Below, piece after piece: positions 1 to 9,452 of a stretch of DNA of 64,000 bases. The position numbers and the translations under genes were made by a program. The notes under the pieces were generated by a model, which was not told the origin of the DNA, ran no database searches, and was given only the letters and a program-made list of their open reading frames with translations. The DNA lies in NCBI GenBank assembly GCA_028818375.1, contig JAPPOB010000010.1:868001-932000 (forward strand), in the 5' to 3' direction. Position 1 is the stretch's first letter. Each line of letters opens with the position of its first letter. Origin of the DNA: Anaerolineaceae bacterium (GTDB lineage: Bacteria > Chloroflexota > Anaerolineae > Aggregatilineales > Phototrophicaceae).

Positions 1-1243
1 CCTCCCGCATGACGAGCAGGCGGCTTTCAACCAGGTCCGCAAAGCGGCCCATGGCGGCATATTCCTCCGGCATGATCATGCGGCCCTCGTTCTTGCGCGT
101 AATGATGCGCGTCGCTTCCTCAAACAGGTCCGCCTGTTGCTCCGCCATTTGGGCCAGCGGTGGCTGTCCCACAAGGCCCAGCGCATCCGACACGGATTCG
201 GACACACTTTTGATGTCGATGCGCCAGCCGGTCAACTTGGCGGCCAGACGCGCGTTTTGCCCCTCGCGCCCGATCGCCAGCGACAACTGGTCATCCGGCA
301 CGATGACCAGCGCCGTTCTGCCGGTATCGATGTCATCGTCCAGATATACCCCGTTTACTCGCGCCGGGCTCAGCGCCTTGGCGATGAAATCACGCTGTTC
401 CGGCACCCATTCGATGACGTCGATCTTCTCTTCATGCAGTTCCCGCACGATGTTTTGAATTCGCATGCCGCGCATGCCGACGCAGGCGCCGACCGGATCG
501 ATGCCATCCTGCAGGGCGGCCACAGCGACCTTGGAACGATAGCCTGCCTCGCGCGCGATGGTCTTGATTTCCACCTGTCCGTTGTAAATCTCGGGAACTT
601 CATACTCCAACAGGCGTCGCAGCATGTTGCGATGGCCCCGGCTGACGATGATCTGCGGGCCGCTGTTGCTGCGCCGAACTTCCAGCACGTAGGTGCGCAC
701 CTTGTCGTGCGGCCGGTAACGCTCGCCAGGGATTTGCTGCGAACGGGGCATGATGGCCTCACCGCGCCCCAGACTAAGGGTAATCATGTGGGCGTTGGTG
801 CTCTGCACCGTGCCGGTAATGAGGTCGCCTTCGCGCTCCAGGTACTCTTCGTAGAGCAGGTTGCGTTCGGCCTCCCGGATTTTTTGCAGGATCACCTGCT
901 TGGCCGTCATGGCAGCGATACGGCCAAAGTTTCGGGTCGTGCGTTGCACCTTGACCATGACGGTGTCGCCTTCCACCGCCTCGGGCTCAAAGAAGCGCGC
1001 GCTTTCGAGGTCGACTTCGGTGGCGTCGTTCAGGACCGAATCGACCACTTCTTTTTCCACGAAAATGCGGGGCCGGCCGGTCCTGGGGTCGATGTCCGCC
1101 TCGACCAACTGGGCCTCGCTGGCGCCGGTGTCCCTTCGATAGGCCAGCACCAGTGCCGATTGCAAGGCCTCCAGTACGACGTCCTGCGGCAACTCCCGCA
1201 GTTCCGTGATTTCGTTAAAGGCGACTTCAAATTCGCTTCTCAT
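1..1243 (-). CDS. nusA: Transcription termination/antitermination factor NusA, partial (C-terminus beyond left edge)
   Basis: NusA binds RNA polymerase and nascent RNA and modulates pausing, termination and antitermination. About 414 residues are visible in one open frame reaching the window edge without a stop. They include the N-terminal RNAP-binding domain (MRSEFEVAFNEI start), an S1 domain around residues 135-200 (EGDLITGTVQ), and two KH domains, including DGIDPVGACVGMRG and the typical LAIGREGQNARLAAKL. The ATG at 1243 is preceded by a weak AGGAAA-like ribosome site. An extended -10 promoter lies about 80 bases upstream, so the gene need not depend on the upstream glycan genes. The usual neighbour rimP is not next to it. 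Identification is secure; only the C-terminus is missing. Confidence 0.95.
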   Translation of the reverse strand, partial: MRSEFEVAFNEITELRELPQDVVLEALQSALVLAYRRDTGASEAQLVEADIDPRTGRPRIFVEKEVVDSVLNDATEVDLESARFFEPEAVEGDTVMVKVQRTTRNFGRIAAMTAKQVILQKIREAERNLLYEEYLEREGDLITGTVQSTNAHMITLSLGRGEAIMPRSQQIPGERYRPHDKVRTYVLEVRRSNSGPQIIVSRGHRNMLRRLLEYEVPEIYNGQVEIKTIAREAGYRSKVAVAALQDGIDPVGACVGMRGMRIQNIVRELHEEKIDVIEWVPEQRDFIAKALSPARVNGVYLDDDIDTGRTALVIVPDDQLSLAIGREGQNARLAAKLTGWRIDIKSVSESVSDALGLVGQPPLAQMAEQQADLFEEATRIITRKNEGRMIMPEEYAAMGRFADLVESRLLVMRE

Positions 1244-1325
1244 GGCCCGTTTCCTGACCCAATGGCCCTCACGTCCGCCTGGCACGCTGACAGGGTAGCC
1301 GGCACTTGCACCGGACTTCTGCCTG

Positions 1326-1334
1326 ATTATAACA
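1326..1334 (-). promoter_or_regulatory. Extended -10 promoter of nusA
   Basis: On the minus strand this reads TGTTATAAT, a TG-extended perfect -10 box. No good -35 box is seen 16-18 bases upstream. The predicted start point near 1319 would give a leader of about 75 bases before the nusA ATG at 1243. Confidence 0.5.
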
Positions 1335-1358
1335 ACAGAAGTGGGGGCGCATCCCCAC
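1334..1358 (-). terminator. Weak intrinsic terminator or leader hairpin between the glycan operon and nusA
   Basis: GTGGGG (1341-1346) and CCCCAC (1353-1358) form a 6-bp GC-only stem with a 6-base loop. On the minus strand it is followed by TTCTGTTGTT, a poor U-tract. It lies 58 bases beyond the stop at 1416, so it could end the eight-gene operon, but the tract overlaps the nusA promoter and readthrough is possible. Confidence 0.4.
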
Positions 1359-1415
1359 TCCGCCGCTCAATTTAGCACATCCCGGCCCGCTGCGCAAGAC
1401 GGGCTTCGGCGGCCC

Positions 1416-4400
1416 TCACCCCGACACGGCCGCGCCCTGCAACGCCTCCCGCTCCAGCCCTGCAACCAGGGGAAAGGCGGGATACCCCAGGACACGCCCG
1501 CTGGCGGCGTCCGCCAGCCAGATATCGCCCCGGTCGTCAACGGCCAGTCCGGCGACCGTCCCGATTCGGCTGCCTGTCGGATTGTCACCTCCGGGCTCGC
1601 CAAAAGACCCCAGGCAATTGCCATTGAGGTCCATCACCAGCACACGAGCGGAATCCGGGTCCCCGGCGTACAGAAGGTCGCGATCGACATCCAGCGCCAG
1701 GTAGGGCCGGTTGCCTTCGTCCGCATACCAGCCCCGCAGCGGAAACTGTTGCCTGAACGCGCCATCGCTCTCAAACACTGAAATGCGTCGGTTCCAGAAT
1801 TCAGCGATGAAGAGACGTCCATCCGGGTGCAGGGCAAGGCCGCTGGGCTCATCCAGCTGACCCGCGTCGCTGCCTCCCTCGCCAATGTCCAGGGTCCAGT
1901 CACCCTCCGCCGAGTATACGCGGACCCGCTTGTTGCCTGTGTCCGCCACATAGATCCTGCCGTCGGCGCCCAGCGTCAGGTCGCGGGGGCCCCACAACCC
2001 GCCGGGCGGTTGCGCGCTGGCGCCCAGGCCGAAGAGCGCCGGCTCGCCCCAGCCGGCTTCCGCCCCGCCCGTCTGCGACAGGACCTGGACACGATAGTTC
2101 CAGGTGTCCGCGACGTACAGACGACCATCGTCGGCGAAACGCAACCCACCCGGCCGTTCCAGGCCCCCTGCCGCGGTGTCAGCCGGCAAGTGAGCGAGGA
2201 ACTCACCTTCCCGCGTGAAGAGCGAAACGCGGTTGTTGCCCTCCTCGCTGACCGCCAGCTGGCCCTCCGGCCCGATGGCCAGGCCGACCGGACGCAGCAA
2301 CTGTCCTGGCTGACTGCCGGCGCTGCCAAAAATCGTGTGGGCCGACAGATTCTGCCAGTTGTCAAGGCAGAGGTTGCGCGGAAGGTCGTCCAGGGGATTG
2401 CTCACCTGACCGCCGCCGCTTCCCTGGTCCCAGATTCGGGCGGCGGTGTCCTTGCGCAGGAAAAGGACCATGCGGTCAGCGACCGGCCAGTGCGCGAGTT
2501 CGAAATTGCGTCCGGTCTCCCTGGCGTAGGCACGGTAGTCACGCGCCCACCAGATATCGAACACGGCCTGACGCATGGCGGCCGAACGGGCGTTGGCGGG
2601 CGTGAAATCCAGAAAGTTTGCCAGACGGGCAGCCGTCATGCCGAAATAGTCCTGCATCGGCCACCACATGCGAATGTAGTCGAAACGCTGGAAGCGGTCC
2701 TCCAGCAACGGCTCAAAGGCGCCCAGATTTCCGCTTCCCACCACCACAGCCTGGGCGTCCTGCAGCGTCTCCGGTGTGGGGTTTTCCCCAACGTAACGGG
2801 CGTTGACGAAGTCCCGGAAATACCAGCTGTAGGGCCAGGAGACGAGGTTGTCGTAGGCAAGCACCAGGCCCTTGCCGTCGGCTACCCGGCGGCTGGTCTC
2901 TTCCAGCCTCTCCAGCACCGTTCTGACCCCCGGCGCGGCATGGGCGTAGACCAGGTATTCGGTCGCCAGGTCATGGTTGACGAAGGAAGCCCGCAACGCC
3001 GCGCGGAGGGTAAGGACGGCCAGCAGCCCGAAACCGGCGATGGCCAGCAACTGCCGCAGGTGTCGCCAGCCATGGCGTTGACCGAGCTGGTACAGGCCGG
3101 CCAGTACGATGCCGCTGATGGCGAGCAGGCCCAGCCAGCGCCCGCTGCGCGCCAGTTGCGCCTGTTCCAGCCCGGCAAACACGCCCCCGCCGGCCCACAG
3201 CGGTTGCAGCACCTGGAAGAGCGTGAGCGCCAGCAGAGGCAACAACAACAGCGCAGGCCAGCTGCCGCGGCGCAGCAGCCCGGCATCCAGCCCGTTGAGC
3301 ACGCGCCCGAAATACCAGGCCGACAGAAAGATCAGCGGCAGGGTCAAATGGGTCGTCAGCCACGGCATCTTTTCGCCGGCGATGGTGTAGCCGAAGAGCG
3401 CGAGCACCGCCCACCAGGCCAGCAACCACAGGAAGGGCAGGCGCTGCATCGGCGCGGTGGCCGCCGGGGGAAGAACACCAGCGTCGGCTTCAGGCGGCGC
3501 CAGCCGAAGTTGCTGGTGGCGTCGGCGCCAGAACACGCCCAGGCCGGTGGTCATCGCCAACGCGCTGCCCAGCACGGGCAGAAACTCGTAAACCGGCAGC
3601 AACAGGCCAACGTAGTAATACTGCGGCTGGTTGCCGCGGCGGACGCCCTGTTGCTCCAGCCAGTAACCGAGACTCCCCACCAGACCGGTCGCCAGACCAT
3701 TCACATTGGTGAACATCGTCGTAAAGAAGAAGGCGAACAGGGCGTAAAACAACAGGGCGCAGGGAATCCAGCGGCGCCAGTTCCAAACCAGCCCCACCCC
3801 CAGTGAGATGGCCGCCAGTGGCACCAGGGCCAGCGCGGCCCGGGTAATCCCTTCCGGCGAGTAGTCCGTCGCCCCGGCGCCCGTCAGGACGATCAGCACC
3901 GGCGCCACCCAGGGGAGAATCAGACTGCCAATGACGACAATGAGGTCCAGTTCGGGATAGCGCTGCAGGCGGCGCCACCAGCCCTGTCGACCCCCGACGA
4001 GCAGAAGCAGCAGGACCAGCGCGGCCAGGACCCATGCGAGGATCAGGGGCAGTTGCTGAATCGAAGGGACCGCATCCGGCAGGATCTCTTCCGGCACCTG
4101 GGGATCGGACACCTGCTCCCTGAAGAGCGTCGCCTTGTGGGATATCGACTCGACCAGCAACAGGGCGCCGCAGGCAAACAGGGCCACGGCGCCGATGATC
4201 AACAGATCTCGCAGACGCGGGCGCCGGAAAACGCGGAACATCGGCCACAGCAGGCACACCAGCAGAACGCCGATGAGCAGCACAAGACCCAGGACCAGGA
4301 CGCGCATCTCGACGGCGGTCCACCAACCCGCCTGCCCGGCGGCCGCCAGCGCCCCCTCCGGCGGGGTTACCGCAAAAAGAATGACCAGCCCAAGGGCCGC

Positions 4401-5111
4401 CAGACCCCCCATCAGCAGGGACAGGACAAGAAAGTCGAAAACCGCGCGTCCCGACAGTTGCCAGCGGCTCTGGGCCAGGCGCAGCAGCCAGTACAGAAAC
4501 AGGAAACTGCCAAAGATGGCGATATGGATGAAGGCCGTTTCCTTGGACCCGAGATTGCCGATCATGGCCAACGAAAGCAGCAGCAGCCAGTGCTGGCGAC
4601 GACGCGCCTGTGGCGGGCCGTTTAGATACATCAGCACGGCATAGAGCAGCAGGAGGGCGAAGAAAATGGAGGGCGTATCGTGCCGGATGTAGCGGTGGTA
4701 GTAGAGCGTGACGGGTGAGATGAGGAGCATCAGCGATGCCAGCAGCGCGCCGTTGCGCCCCAGCCAGGGGCGAAACAACGCGGGCATGAGTACGATCGCT
4801 ACACCCAGCAGCGAGGTATAGATGCGGGCGCTGAAATCGCTGTCGCCGAAGAGGAAATAGAAGAAGGCCGTGGCGTGGAAGAGGACCGGCCCGTGCATCA
4901 GGGGCGTGTGCTGGAAGTTGCCGTCCCGGTAGAGATTGTAGGCGAACTGGGTGTGCAGGCTTTCATCGTGACTCATCACGCGCTCGCCCAGCAGCCAGAA
5001 ACGCGTGAAGACTGCCAGAAACAGAATCAGGGCATAGAGCCACAGCTCGCGCCGTGAAAGGCCTCGCAACAAGCCGGGCAAGGTCAAGGAGCGCTCACCT
5101 GCCATCGCCAT
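1416..5111 (-). CDS. Agl23/TIGR03663-like GT-C membrane protein with C-terminal NHL-repeat propeller
   Basis: 1231-residue polytopic protein. The N-terminus has a first transmembrane helix (about residues 22-42) followed by the extracytoplasmic acidic pair HDE (residues 48-50), the usual GT-C position for the catalytic or metal-binding acid. Many further helices follow, with HRYIRHDTPS and GSKETAF in early loops, resembling the TIGR03663 family named after haloarchaeal Agl23. Residues about 927-1231 are a soluble tail of five or six NHL repeats (GLAIGPEGQLAVSEEGNNRV, DGRLYVADTWNYRVQV, DGRIYVADTGNKRVRV). I place the start at the ATG at 5111, overlapping the upstream gene by 17 bp; a frame extension to 5180 is possible but runs deep into that gene. 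Acceptor and sugar are unknown, and a role in envelope glycan assembly is inferred from context. Confidence 0.8.
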   Translation of the reverse strand: MAMAGERSLTLPGLLRGLSRRELWLYALILFLAVFTRFWLLGERVMSHDESLHTQFAYNLYRDGNFQHTPLMHGPVLFHATAFFYFLFGDSDFSARIYTSLLGVAIVLMPALFRPWLGRNGALLASLMLLISPVTLYYHRYIRHDTPSIFFALLLLYAVLMYLNGPPQARRRQHWLLLLSLAMIGNLGSKETAFIHIAIFGSFLFLYWLLRLAQSRWQLSGRAVFDFLVLSLLMGGLAALGLVILFAVTPPEGALAAAGQAGWWTAVEMRVLVLGLVLLIGVLLVCLLWPMFRVFRRPRLRDLLIIGAVALFACGALLLVESISHKATLFREQVSDPQVPEEILPDAVPSIQQLPLILAWVLAALVLLLLLVGGRQGWWRRLQRYPELDLIVVIGSLILPWVAPVLIVLTGAGATDYSPEGITRAALALVPLAAISLGVGLVWNWRRWIPCALLFYALFAFFFTTMFTNVNGLATGLVGSLGYWLEQQGVRRGNQPQYYYVGLLLPVYEFLPVLGSALAMTTGLGVFWRRRHQQLRLAPPEADAGVLPPAATAPMQRLPFLWLLAWWAVLALFGYTIAGEKMPWLTTHLTLPLIFLSAWYFGRVLNGLDAGLLRRGSWPALLLLPLLALTLFQVLQPLWAGGGVFAGLEQAQLARSGRWLGLLAISGIVLAGLYQLGQRHGWRHLRQLLAIAGFGLLAVLTLRAALRASFVNHDLATEYLVYAHAAPGVRTVLERLEETSRRVADGKGLVLAYDNLVSWPYSWYFRDFVNARYVGENPTPETLQDAQAVVVGSGNLGAFEPLLEDRFQRFDYIRMWWPMQDYFGMTAARLANFLDFTPANARSAAMRQAVFDIWWARDYRAYARETGRNFELAHWPVADRMVLFLRKDTAARIWDQGSGGGQVSNPLDDLPRNLCLDNWQNLSAHTIFGSAGSQPGQLLRPVGLAIGPEGQLAVSEEGNNRVSLFTREGEFLAHLPADTAAGGLERPGGLRFADDGRLYVADTWNYRVQVLSQTGGAEAGWGEPALFGLGASAQPPGGLWGPRDLTLGADGRIYVADTGNKRVRVYSAEGDWTLDIGEGGSDAGQLDEPSGLALHPDGRLFIAEFWNRRISVFESDGAFRQQFPLRGWYADEGNRPYLALDVDRDLLYAGDPDSARVLVMDLNGNCLGSFGEPGGDNPTGSRIGTVAGLAVDDRGDIWLADAASGRVLGYPAFPLVAGLEREALQGAAVSG

Positions 5112-6960
5112 CGTCCCGGGATTCTGCCAGCGGTTCCTGTCGCAGCCACAGGACGACTGTTGTTGTCGTGCCCGACCCACTGTCGGCTGCCAGGAAGTTG
5201 CGCGCCATCCTGGCCCCGTTCGCGGCAGAGACGTGACGGCTGATCGTAAAGTCCTGCCCTATCCATGCGCCGGCGCCGTCAGGCAGTGCAATCCTGCCTG
5301 GCAGCAACAAGACTCCTGCGTCGCCGAGGTCCTCCACCCCGTCGACAAGATGTATGTTGATGTGGTCACGCACAAGCCAGCGCGGCAGGCTCGTGCCATC
5401 CTTCAGCAGGGCGAGTTCGAGCCCGGCAAATCCACCTGACTCCCTGTCCGCCAAGGCGCGCAGGCTGTCCTGCAGCAGCCACACATTCTGCGACGTGGCT
5501 GAACGCCGCCACAGCCCGTCCGCCTCCTCCGACCGGCTCACCGCCGTCGCCCAACCCCCGCCCAGCGAAAGCGGCAGGACCAGCAAGACGACCCCGATCA
5601 GCGTGGCGCGCAACAAAATCGGCCATGACCGTCGCCAGGCGCGCGCCAGAAGAAAAGGGGGCATCAAGGCAAGTCCCGCCAATCCGTGCAGGAGTTGCGG
5701 GCTGTCTTGCAACAAGAGCCGGGTATAAAAGGCGATCATCGCCAGCATGGTCAGGCTGACGCCCGCTACCAGCGTCACGCCCCATGGCGGCAGGGCTCGT
5801 CGCGCTTCATTCTTTGCCTGCAATTCCGGTAGCAGACCGGCGGCGAGGCCCGTCAGCGGCAAGACCAGCCAAAGGGCCTGCGCCGGACTGGAAGCGCGCC
5901 AAAGAAACAGTGACAGGGTACCGGTAAGCAGCCAGAAGACGAAAAACCGGTCGGCGTCATTCAATCCGCTCGCGCGTCGCAGCAAGAGATAGCCGCCAGC
6001 CGCCGCCACGAGCAGGGGCTCGAAGGCGATGATCAACTGCAATCTTTCGAAGAAGTCCGCCACGCGCCGTGCAAAAGGGCTCAGGTCTGTCGCTGGCCAG
6101 ACTGAAGTTTCGGGAAGCCCGCCTGCTTCGGACCAGGGGACCACAAATCCGCTCAATGAAGCCTGCAAAAGGTCACCCGCTACCGCGATGCCGGAGGGAT
6201 TCAACATGAACAGCGTCGCGACCAGAAAAAGAATCAACAGGGCCGGCGAGATGAACCTGGCGACTGGCCATTTCCGCAGCGATTCGCGGGTCTTCAGAAG
6301 GGCAGAACGAGGCGAACCGCCTCCCTGGCGACTCCAACAGGTCAGCAGCAGGGCCAGGCCGACCTGCATGGCCAACACGGCGCCCCCGGCTTCCGCCAGC
6401 AGCGTGAGGACGAGGGTGGACGCTATGGCGCAGGTCGCTGCTGCCTGCTCACCTGTCTGCCGATAGCGCCGCGCGCCCCACAGCGCGCTGGCAAGCAGCA
6501 GCAGGGAAAGCACGACGGGAGCGGACTGGCGCGAGGCCATCAGCAGAATCGGCGAGGCGGCCAGCAGCAGACACAGGGCCACGCTGCGGCCCTGACCCAA
6601 GGCGCTACGCAGCGCCAGCGCTGCGAAGGGCAAGAGCGCGCCGGCCATGGCAACCGGCAGACGGGCCGTCACTTCGCTACTGCCGAAGAGGCCGAACAGC
6701 AGCGCCTGTGCGGCGAGTAGGGTGGGACTCTCCACCGCCGGCCTGCCAACTGCCCCTCGCGGATTCAACAGGTCAAGGGCCGCCAGGGCCTGCCGCGCCT
6801 CGCCTTCCCCAAGGGGGATGCGGTCCAGTTCCGCCAGACGCAAAATCAGCCCCACGGCAAAGAGCGCCAGCAGCCCTGCAAGCGCGGGCGACAGGCGCAG
6901 CGAAACGGCCCCGCGCTCCGCCGCGAAGCTCCTTTGTCGTTCCAGGCCACTGGCGATCAT
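5095..6960 (-). CDS. GT-C/GT39-like polytopic membrane protein
   Basis: 621 residues with about 12 predicted hydrophobic helices. After the first helix (about residues 26-43) comes DRIPLGEGEARQA (from residue 46), which matches the position of the Asp-Glu pair in PMT/ArnT-type GT39 enzymes, although here the acids are E52 and E54. The rest is hydrophobic with short charged loops. A soluble tail of about 120 residues may lie outside the membrane. It overlaps the DUF2298 gene upstream by 4 bp and the Agl23-like gene downstream by 17 bp, so it is translationally coupled to both. Family-level assignment is reasonable; substrate is unknown. Confidence 0.7.
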   Translation of the reverse strand: MIASGLERQRSFAAERGAVSLRLSPALAGLLALFAVGLILRLAELDRIPLGEGEARQALAALDLLNPRGAVGRPAVESPTLLAAQALLFGLFGSSEVTARLPVAMAGALLPFAALALRSALGQGRSVALCLLLAASPILLMASRQSAPVVLSLLLLASALWGARRYRQTGEQAAATCAIASTLVLTLLAEAGGAVLAMQVGLALLLTCWSRQGGGSPRSALLKTRESLRKWPVARFISPALLILFLVATLFMLNPSGIAVAGDLLQASLSGFVVPWSEAGGLPETSVWPATDLSPFARRVADFFERLQLIIAFEPLLVAAAGGYLLLRRASGLNDADRFFVFWLLTGTLSLFLWRASSPAQALWLVLPLTGLAAGLLPELQAKNEARRALPPWGVTLVAGVSLTMLAMIAFYTRLLLQDSPQLLHGLAGLALMPPFLLARAWRRSWPILLRATLIGVVLLVLPLSLGGGWATAVSRSEEADGLWRRSATSQNVWLLQDSLRALADRESGGFAGLELALLKDGTSLPRWLVRDHINIHLVDGVEDLGDAGVLLLPGRIALPDGAGAWIGQDFTISRHVSAANGARMARNFLAADSGSGTTTTVVLWLRQEPLAESRDDGDGR

Positions 6961-9452
6961 GAGTTGCCCAATCCTGCGGCCGACATACCGGCTACGCGAT
7001 AGAAGCGGCTTTCACCCGATTCGCAGAGGGCCCTGAAATGGTCGCGGAACTTCGCTTCCCCGCGCGTCCCGTAGCGCCGTCGTTCGCTGTCGCCGTAAAA
7101 CACGTAGTCGATACCGTAACGTTCAATAATGTCGCTTGCTTCCGCGATGGTCTGCGAGCGATACAGCCGGCCCAGGTCTTCCGGACGGCTGCCCCGCAAC
7201 GCATTCCAGCCGGCGCCACGCCACTGCTGCTGGTGCCCCTCCCAGTTTAGCACTACCGGGATGCCGGTCAGTGTGCCGGTCCGGCCAAAGTACTGGTTGT
7301 ATTGCGGGCCCGACGCCTCCGCCACCACCGGCTGCCCGTCGCCTGCCACAGTCTCCAGACAGCGAATCGCCGCATAGTCATCCTTTCCGATGAATCCCGG
7401 ACCGCCATCCAGACTCAAGGGCGCTTGCCAGGCCGCGTTAAGTCGTCCGCTTTCAACCAGCGCGCGGCTGTAGACCCCTGCCACTGGAAAAAGCAGACCG
7501 GGCAGAATGGCGACGGCCGTCAACCCGGCCAGGGCGCGGCGCGCCCGGCTGTCCGCCACGTCCAGTTGCAGGGACCCGGCTGCCCAGGCAAGGGCCACGC
7601 TGAAAAGCAGCCAGGCGTGATAATAAAGCTTGAAGACGGTATTGGAACGCGAACTGAACACATCGCGCAAAAAGACCAATTCCGGAATCAGCAGCAGCAA
7701 CAGGCCAATGGCGACCAGCGTCGCCGCAAACGACGCTCCAGGCAGCGGCTGCCCGACGGCCCGCGCGTTGCGCGATTCTGCGGCAGGAAACAGCCTCGCC
7801 AGCACCAGTCCGACGCCGGCGCTCAGGACAAGCAATAGCGGCAGCCCGGAGACTCGTCGCAGCAGCAGGGCCGGGACAAGGGAGTCCATTGATTCGCCGG
7901 CCTGCAGAAAACCGCGCAAGACTGTCGCTGTGTCGGGCAGGCGCGCTGCGACAAGCGCCATGACGGTGACCAGGGCCACAATGGCGAGCGGCGCCAGAAC
8001 CGTCACGCCGACCAGCAGGCGCCGGTTGAGGGTTGCTCCGGCGCGCCGGGCTTCCAGCAGCAGCCAGGCGCCCAAAACGATGACGAAGGGCGCAAACACC
8101 AGGAACATCTGCCGTAACTGCGTGGGGTGTTGCAGATTGGGCAGAAGGCCGCCCGCCTGGGAACGGAAACTCAGGTAGAAAGGGACATACAGCAGCAGGG
8201 CCAGCAGGCCGAGGCGCAGGCCGAAGCCGAGCGTCGCCAGCAACTCCTTTCGTCGCAGACGGCCCGGTTCGCTCCCCCGCAGGCGGCGCAGGCCCTCCGC
8301 GCAGGTCAGCAGCAGGAGAGAGACCGGCCCGTCCCAGGTGTTGAGGAACATCACGCCGCCGAGCACAAGGGCAGAGAGCAGGGACCATGTCCGGCCCGGC
8401 GGCCGGCCTGCCAGCACCAGCCCAAGAGCCAGGCCCGTCAGCAACAGGACGAAGGGCAAGGACAGCACGTGCGGGTGTACGTCGGCCAGCAGATAGCTGA
8501 ATGCCGGGAATTCCGTGATGACGTCGATCGGCACAATGCTGCCTTCCAGATTGCGGTCCGTCAGCACGCGGCTGGATTTCCACCACCACCAGAAGGACCA
8601 GTCTGACAGCCCGACCGGTGTCTGGACGCCGGGCGCAAGGGCTTGCGCCGCAAGGCGGTCATGTTGACCCCAGAAAGAGAACCAGGCGTTGGAGCCCGCG
8701 CCTGATTGCCAGGGCAATTCGACAAGCGGCAGTTGCCAGTTGCCTAGCACCGTGACGCAGGCGGCCCCGAGCAGACCGCTGCGCCAACCCGCCCGACCCG
8801 GCCGGCTGCGCGCCAGGTTGCCCGCCACGCCGTAGGCCGTCAGGGCGCCCAGCGCGAAGAGCAGCGCGATCCCCATGTTGAAGGCGATGGTGCTGCCGAT
8901 GCCGCTCAGGGAGGCCAGCATCGCCAGCAGCACGTAGCCGAAGTAGTAGTAACTGATCGCATGGTCGGACAGCCAGGGGTCTGCCGGCGGGAAGACCTCG
9001 CTGCGCAACGTGGAGCTGAGAAAGGCCAGCTCCATCGGCTTTTCCGTGCCGATCAAACTGTTGTTGTGCGCGCGCAGCGCGGCCATGGCCAGCAGGGTGA
9101 ACAGAAAGAGCAACTCGGCGACCAGCACGAAGCGCCGGTTCCCGCGCCACCACTCTCGCAGACCCATGGTGTGGACGCGGCGCTGATACAGCACCCATGA
9201 GACAGCCGCCAGTATCATCCAGGCCAGCAGGATGCTGCCGGGTGAGTTGCTCAGGAAGCCGAGACTGATTCCCAGCCAGAAGATGAAGCCGGTCAGCAAG
9301 AGACCCAGCGCCCGCGCCAGGCTGTACCCCTGGTCCGGCAGGGCCCTGAGCAGGCTGAAACACAGCGGCAGCACCGCCAGGCCCGCCAGACTGGTCAACA
9401 GCCACCAGCTGAGGACGATCCAGCCCTCGCGCGCGAGCCAGTCCAAAATCAC
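6957..9452 (-). CDS. DUF2298 (Chlor_Arch_YYY) membrane protein
   Basis: 831-residue polytopic protein with the family's signature around residues 165-172 (SYYYFGYVLL). It also carries EKPMELAFL, FPPADPW, YLLADVHPHVLSLP, FLNTWDGP and SNTVFKLYYHAWLL. The same motif series, in the same order, occurs in the C-terminal half of the next protein upstream (9449-14662). The C-terminal part (about 700-831) is soluble and contains a nucleotide-fold-like stretch (YGIDYVFYGDSERR). DUF2298 is known from Chloroflexi and methanogenic Archaea, without an established function as far as I know. The gene overlaps the upstream gene by 4 bp (ATGA type). Role in surface glycan synthesis is inference from the surrounding genes. 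Confidence 0.8.
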   Translation of the reverse strand: MILDWLAREGWIVLSWWLLTSLAGLAVLPLCFSLLRALPDQGYSLARALGLLLTGFIFWLGISLGFLSNSPGSILLAWMILAAVSWVLYQRRVHTMGLREWWRGNRRFVLVAELLFLFTLLAMAALRAHNNSLIGTEKPMELAFLSSTLRSEVFPPADPWLSDHAISYYYFGYVLLAMLASLSGIGSTIAFNMGIALLFALGALTAYGVAGNLARSRPGRAGWRSGLLGAACVTVLGNWQLPLVELPWQSGAGSNAWFSFWGQHDRLAAQALAPGVQTPVGLSDWSFWWWWKSSRVLTDRNLEGSIVPIDVITEFPAFSYLLADVHPHVLSLPFVLLLTGLALGLVLAGRPPGRTWSLLSALVLGGVMFLNTWDGPVSLLLLTCAEGLRRLRGSEPGRLRRKELLATLGFGLRLGLLALLLYVPFYLSFRSQAGGLLPNLQHPTQLRQMFLVFAPFVIVLGAWLLLEARRAGATLNRRLLVGVTVLAPLAIVALVTVMALVAARLPDTATVLRGFLQAGESMDSLVPALLLRRVSGLPLLLVLSAGVGLVLARLFPAAESRNARAVGQPLPGASFAATLVAIGLLLLLIPELVFLRDVFSSRSNTVFKLYYHAWLLFSVALAWAAGSLQLDVADSRARRALAGLTAVAILPGLLFPVAGVYSRALVESGRLNAAWQAPLSLDGGPGFIGKDDYAAIRCLETVAGDGQPVVAEASGPQYNQYFGRTGTLTGIPVVLNWEGHQQQWRGAGWNALRGSRPEDLGRLYRSQTIAEASDIIERYGIDYVFYGDSERRRYGTRGEAKFRDHFRALCESGESRFYRVAGMSAAGLGNS

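Noticed and set aside
137..1375. Open plus-strand frame of 412 codons
   Set aside because: It lies opposite nusA. The translation has no family features and is rich in His, Arg and Gln, typical of the complement of a GC-rich gene.
1827..3806. Open plus-strand frame of 659 codons
   Set aside because: Fully antisense to the Agl23-like gene; composition dominated by Gln, Arg and His with no helices or motifs.
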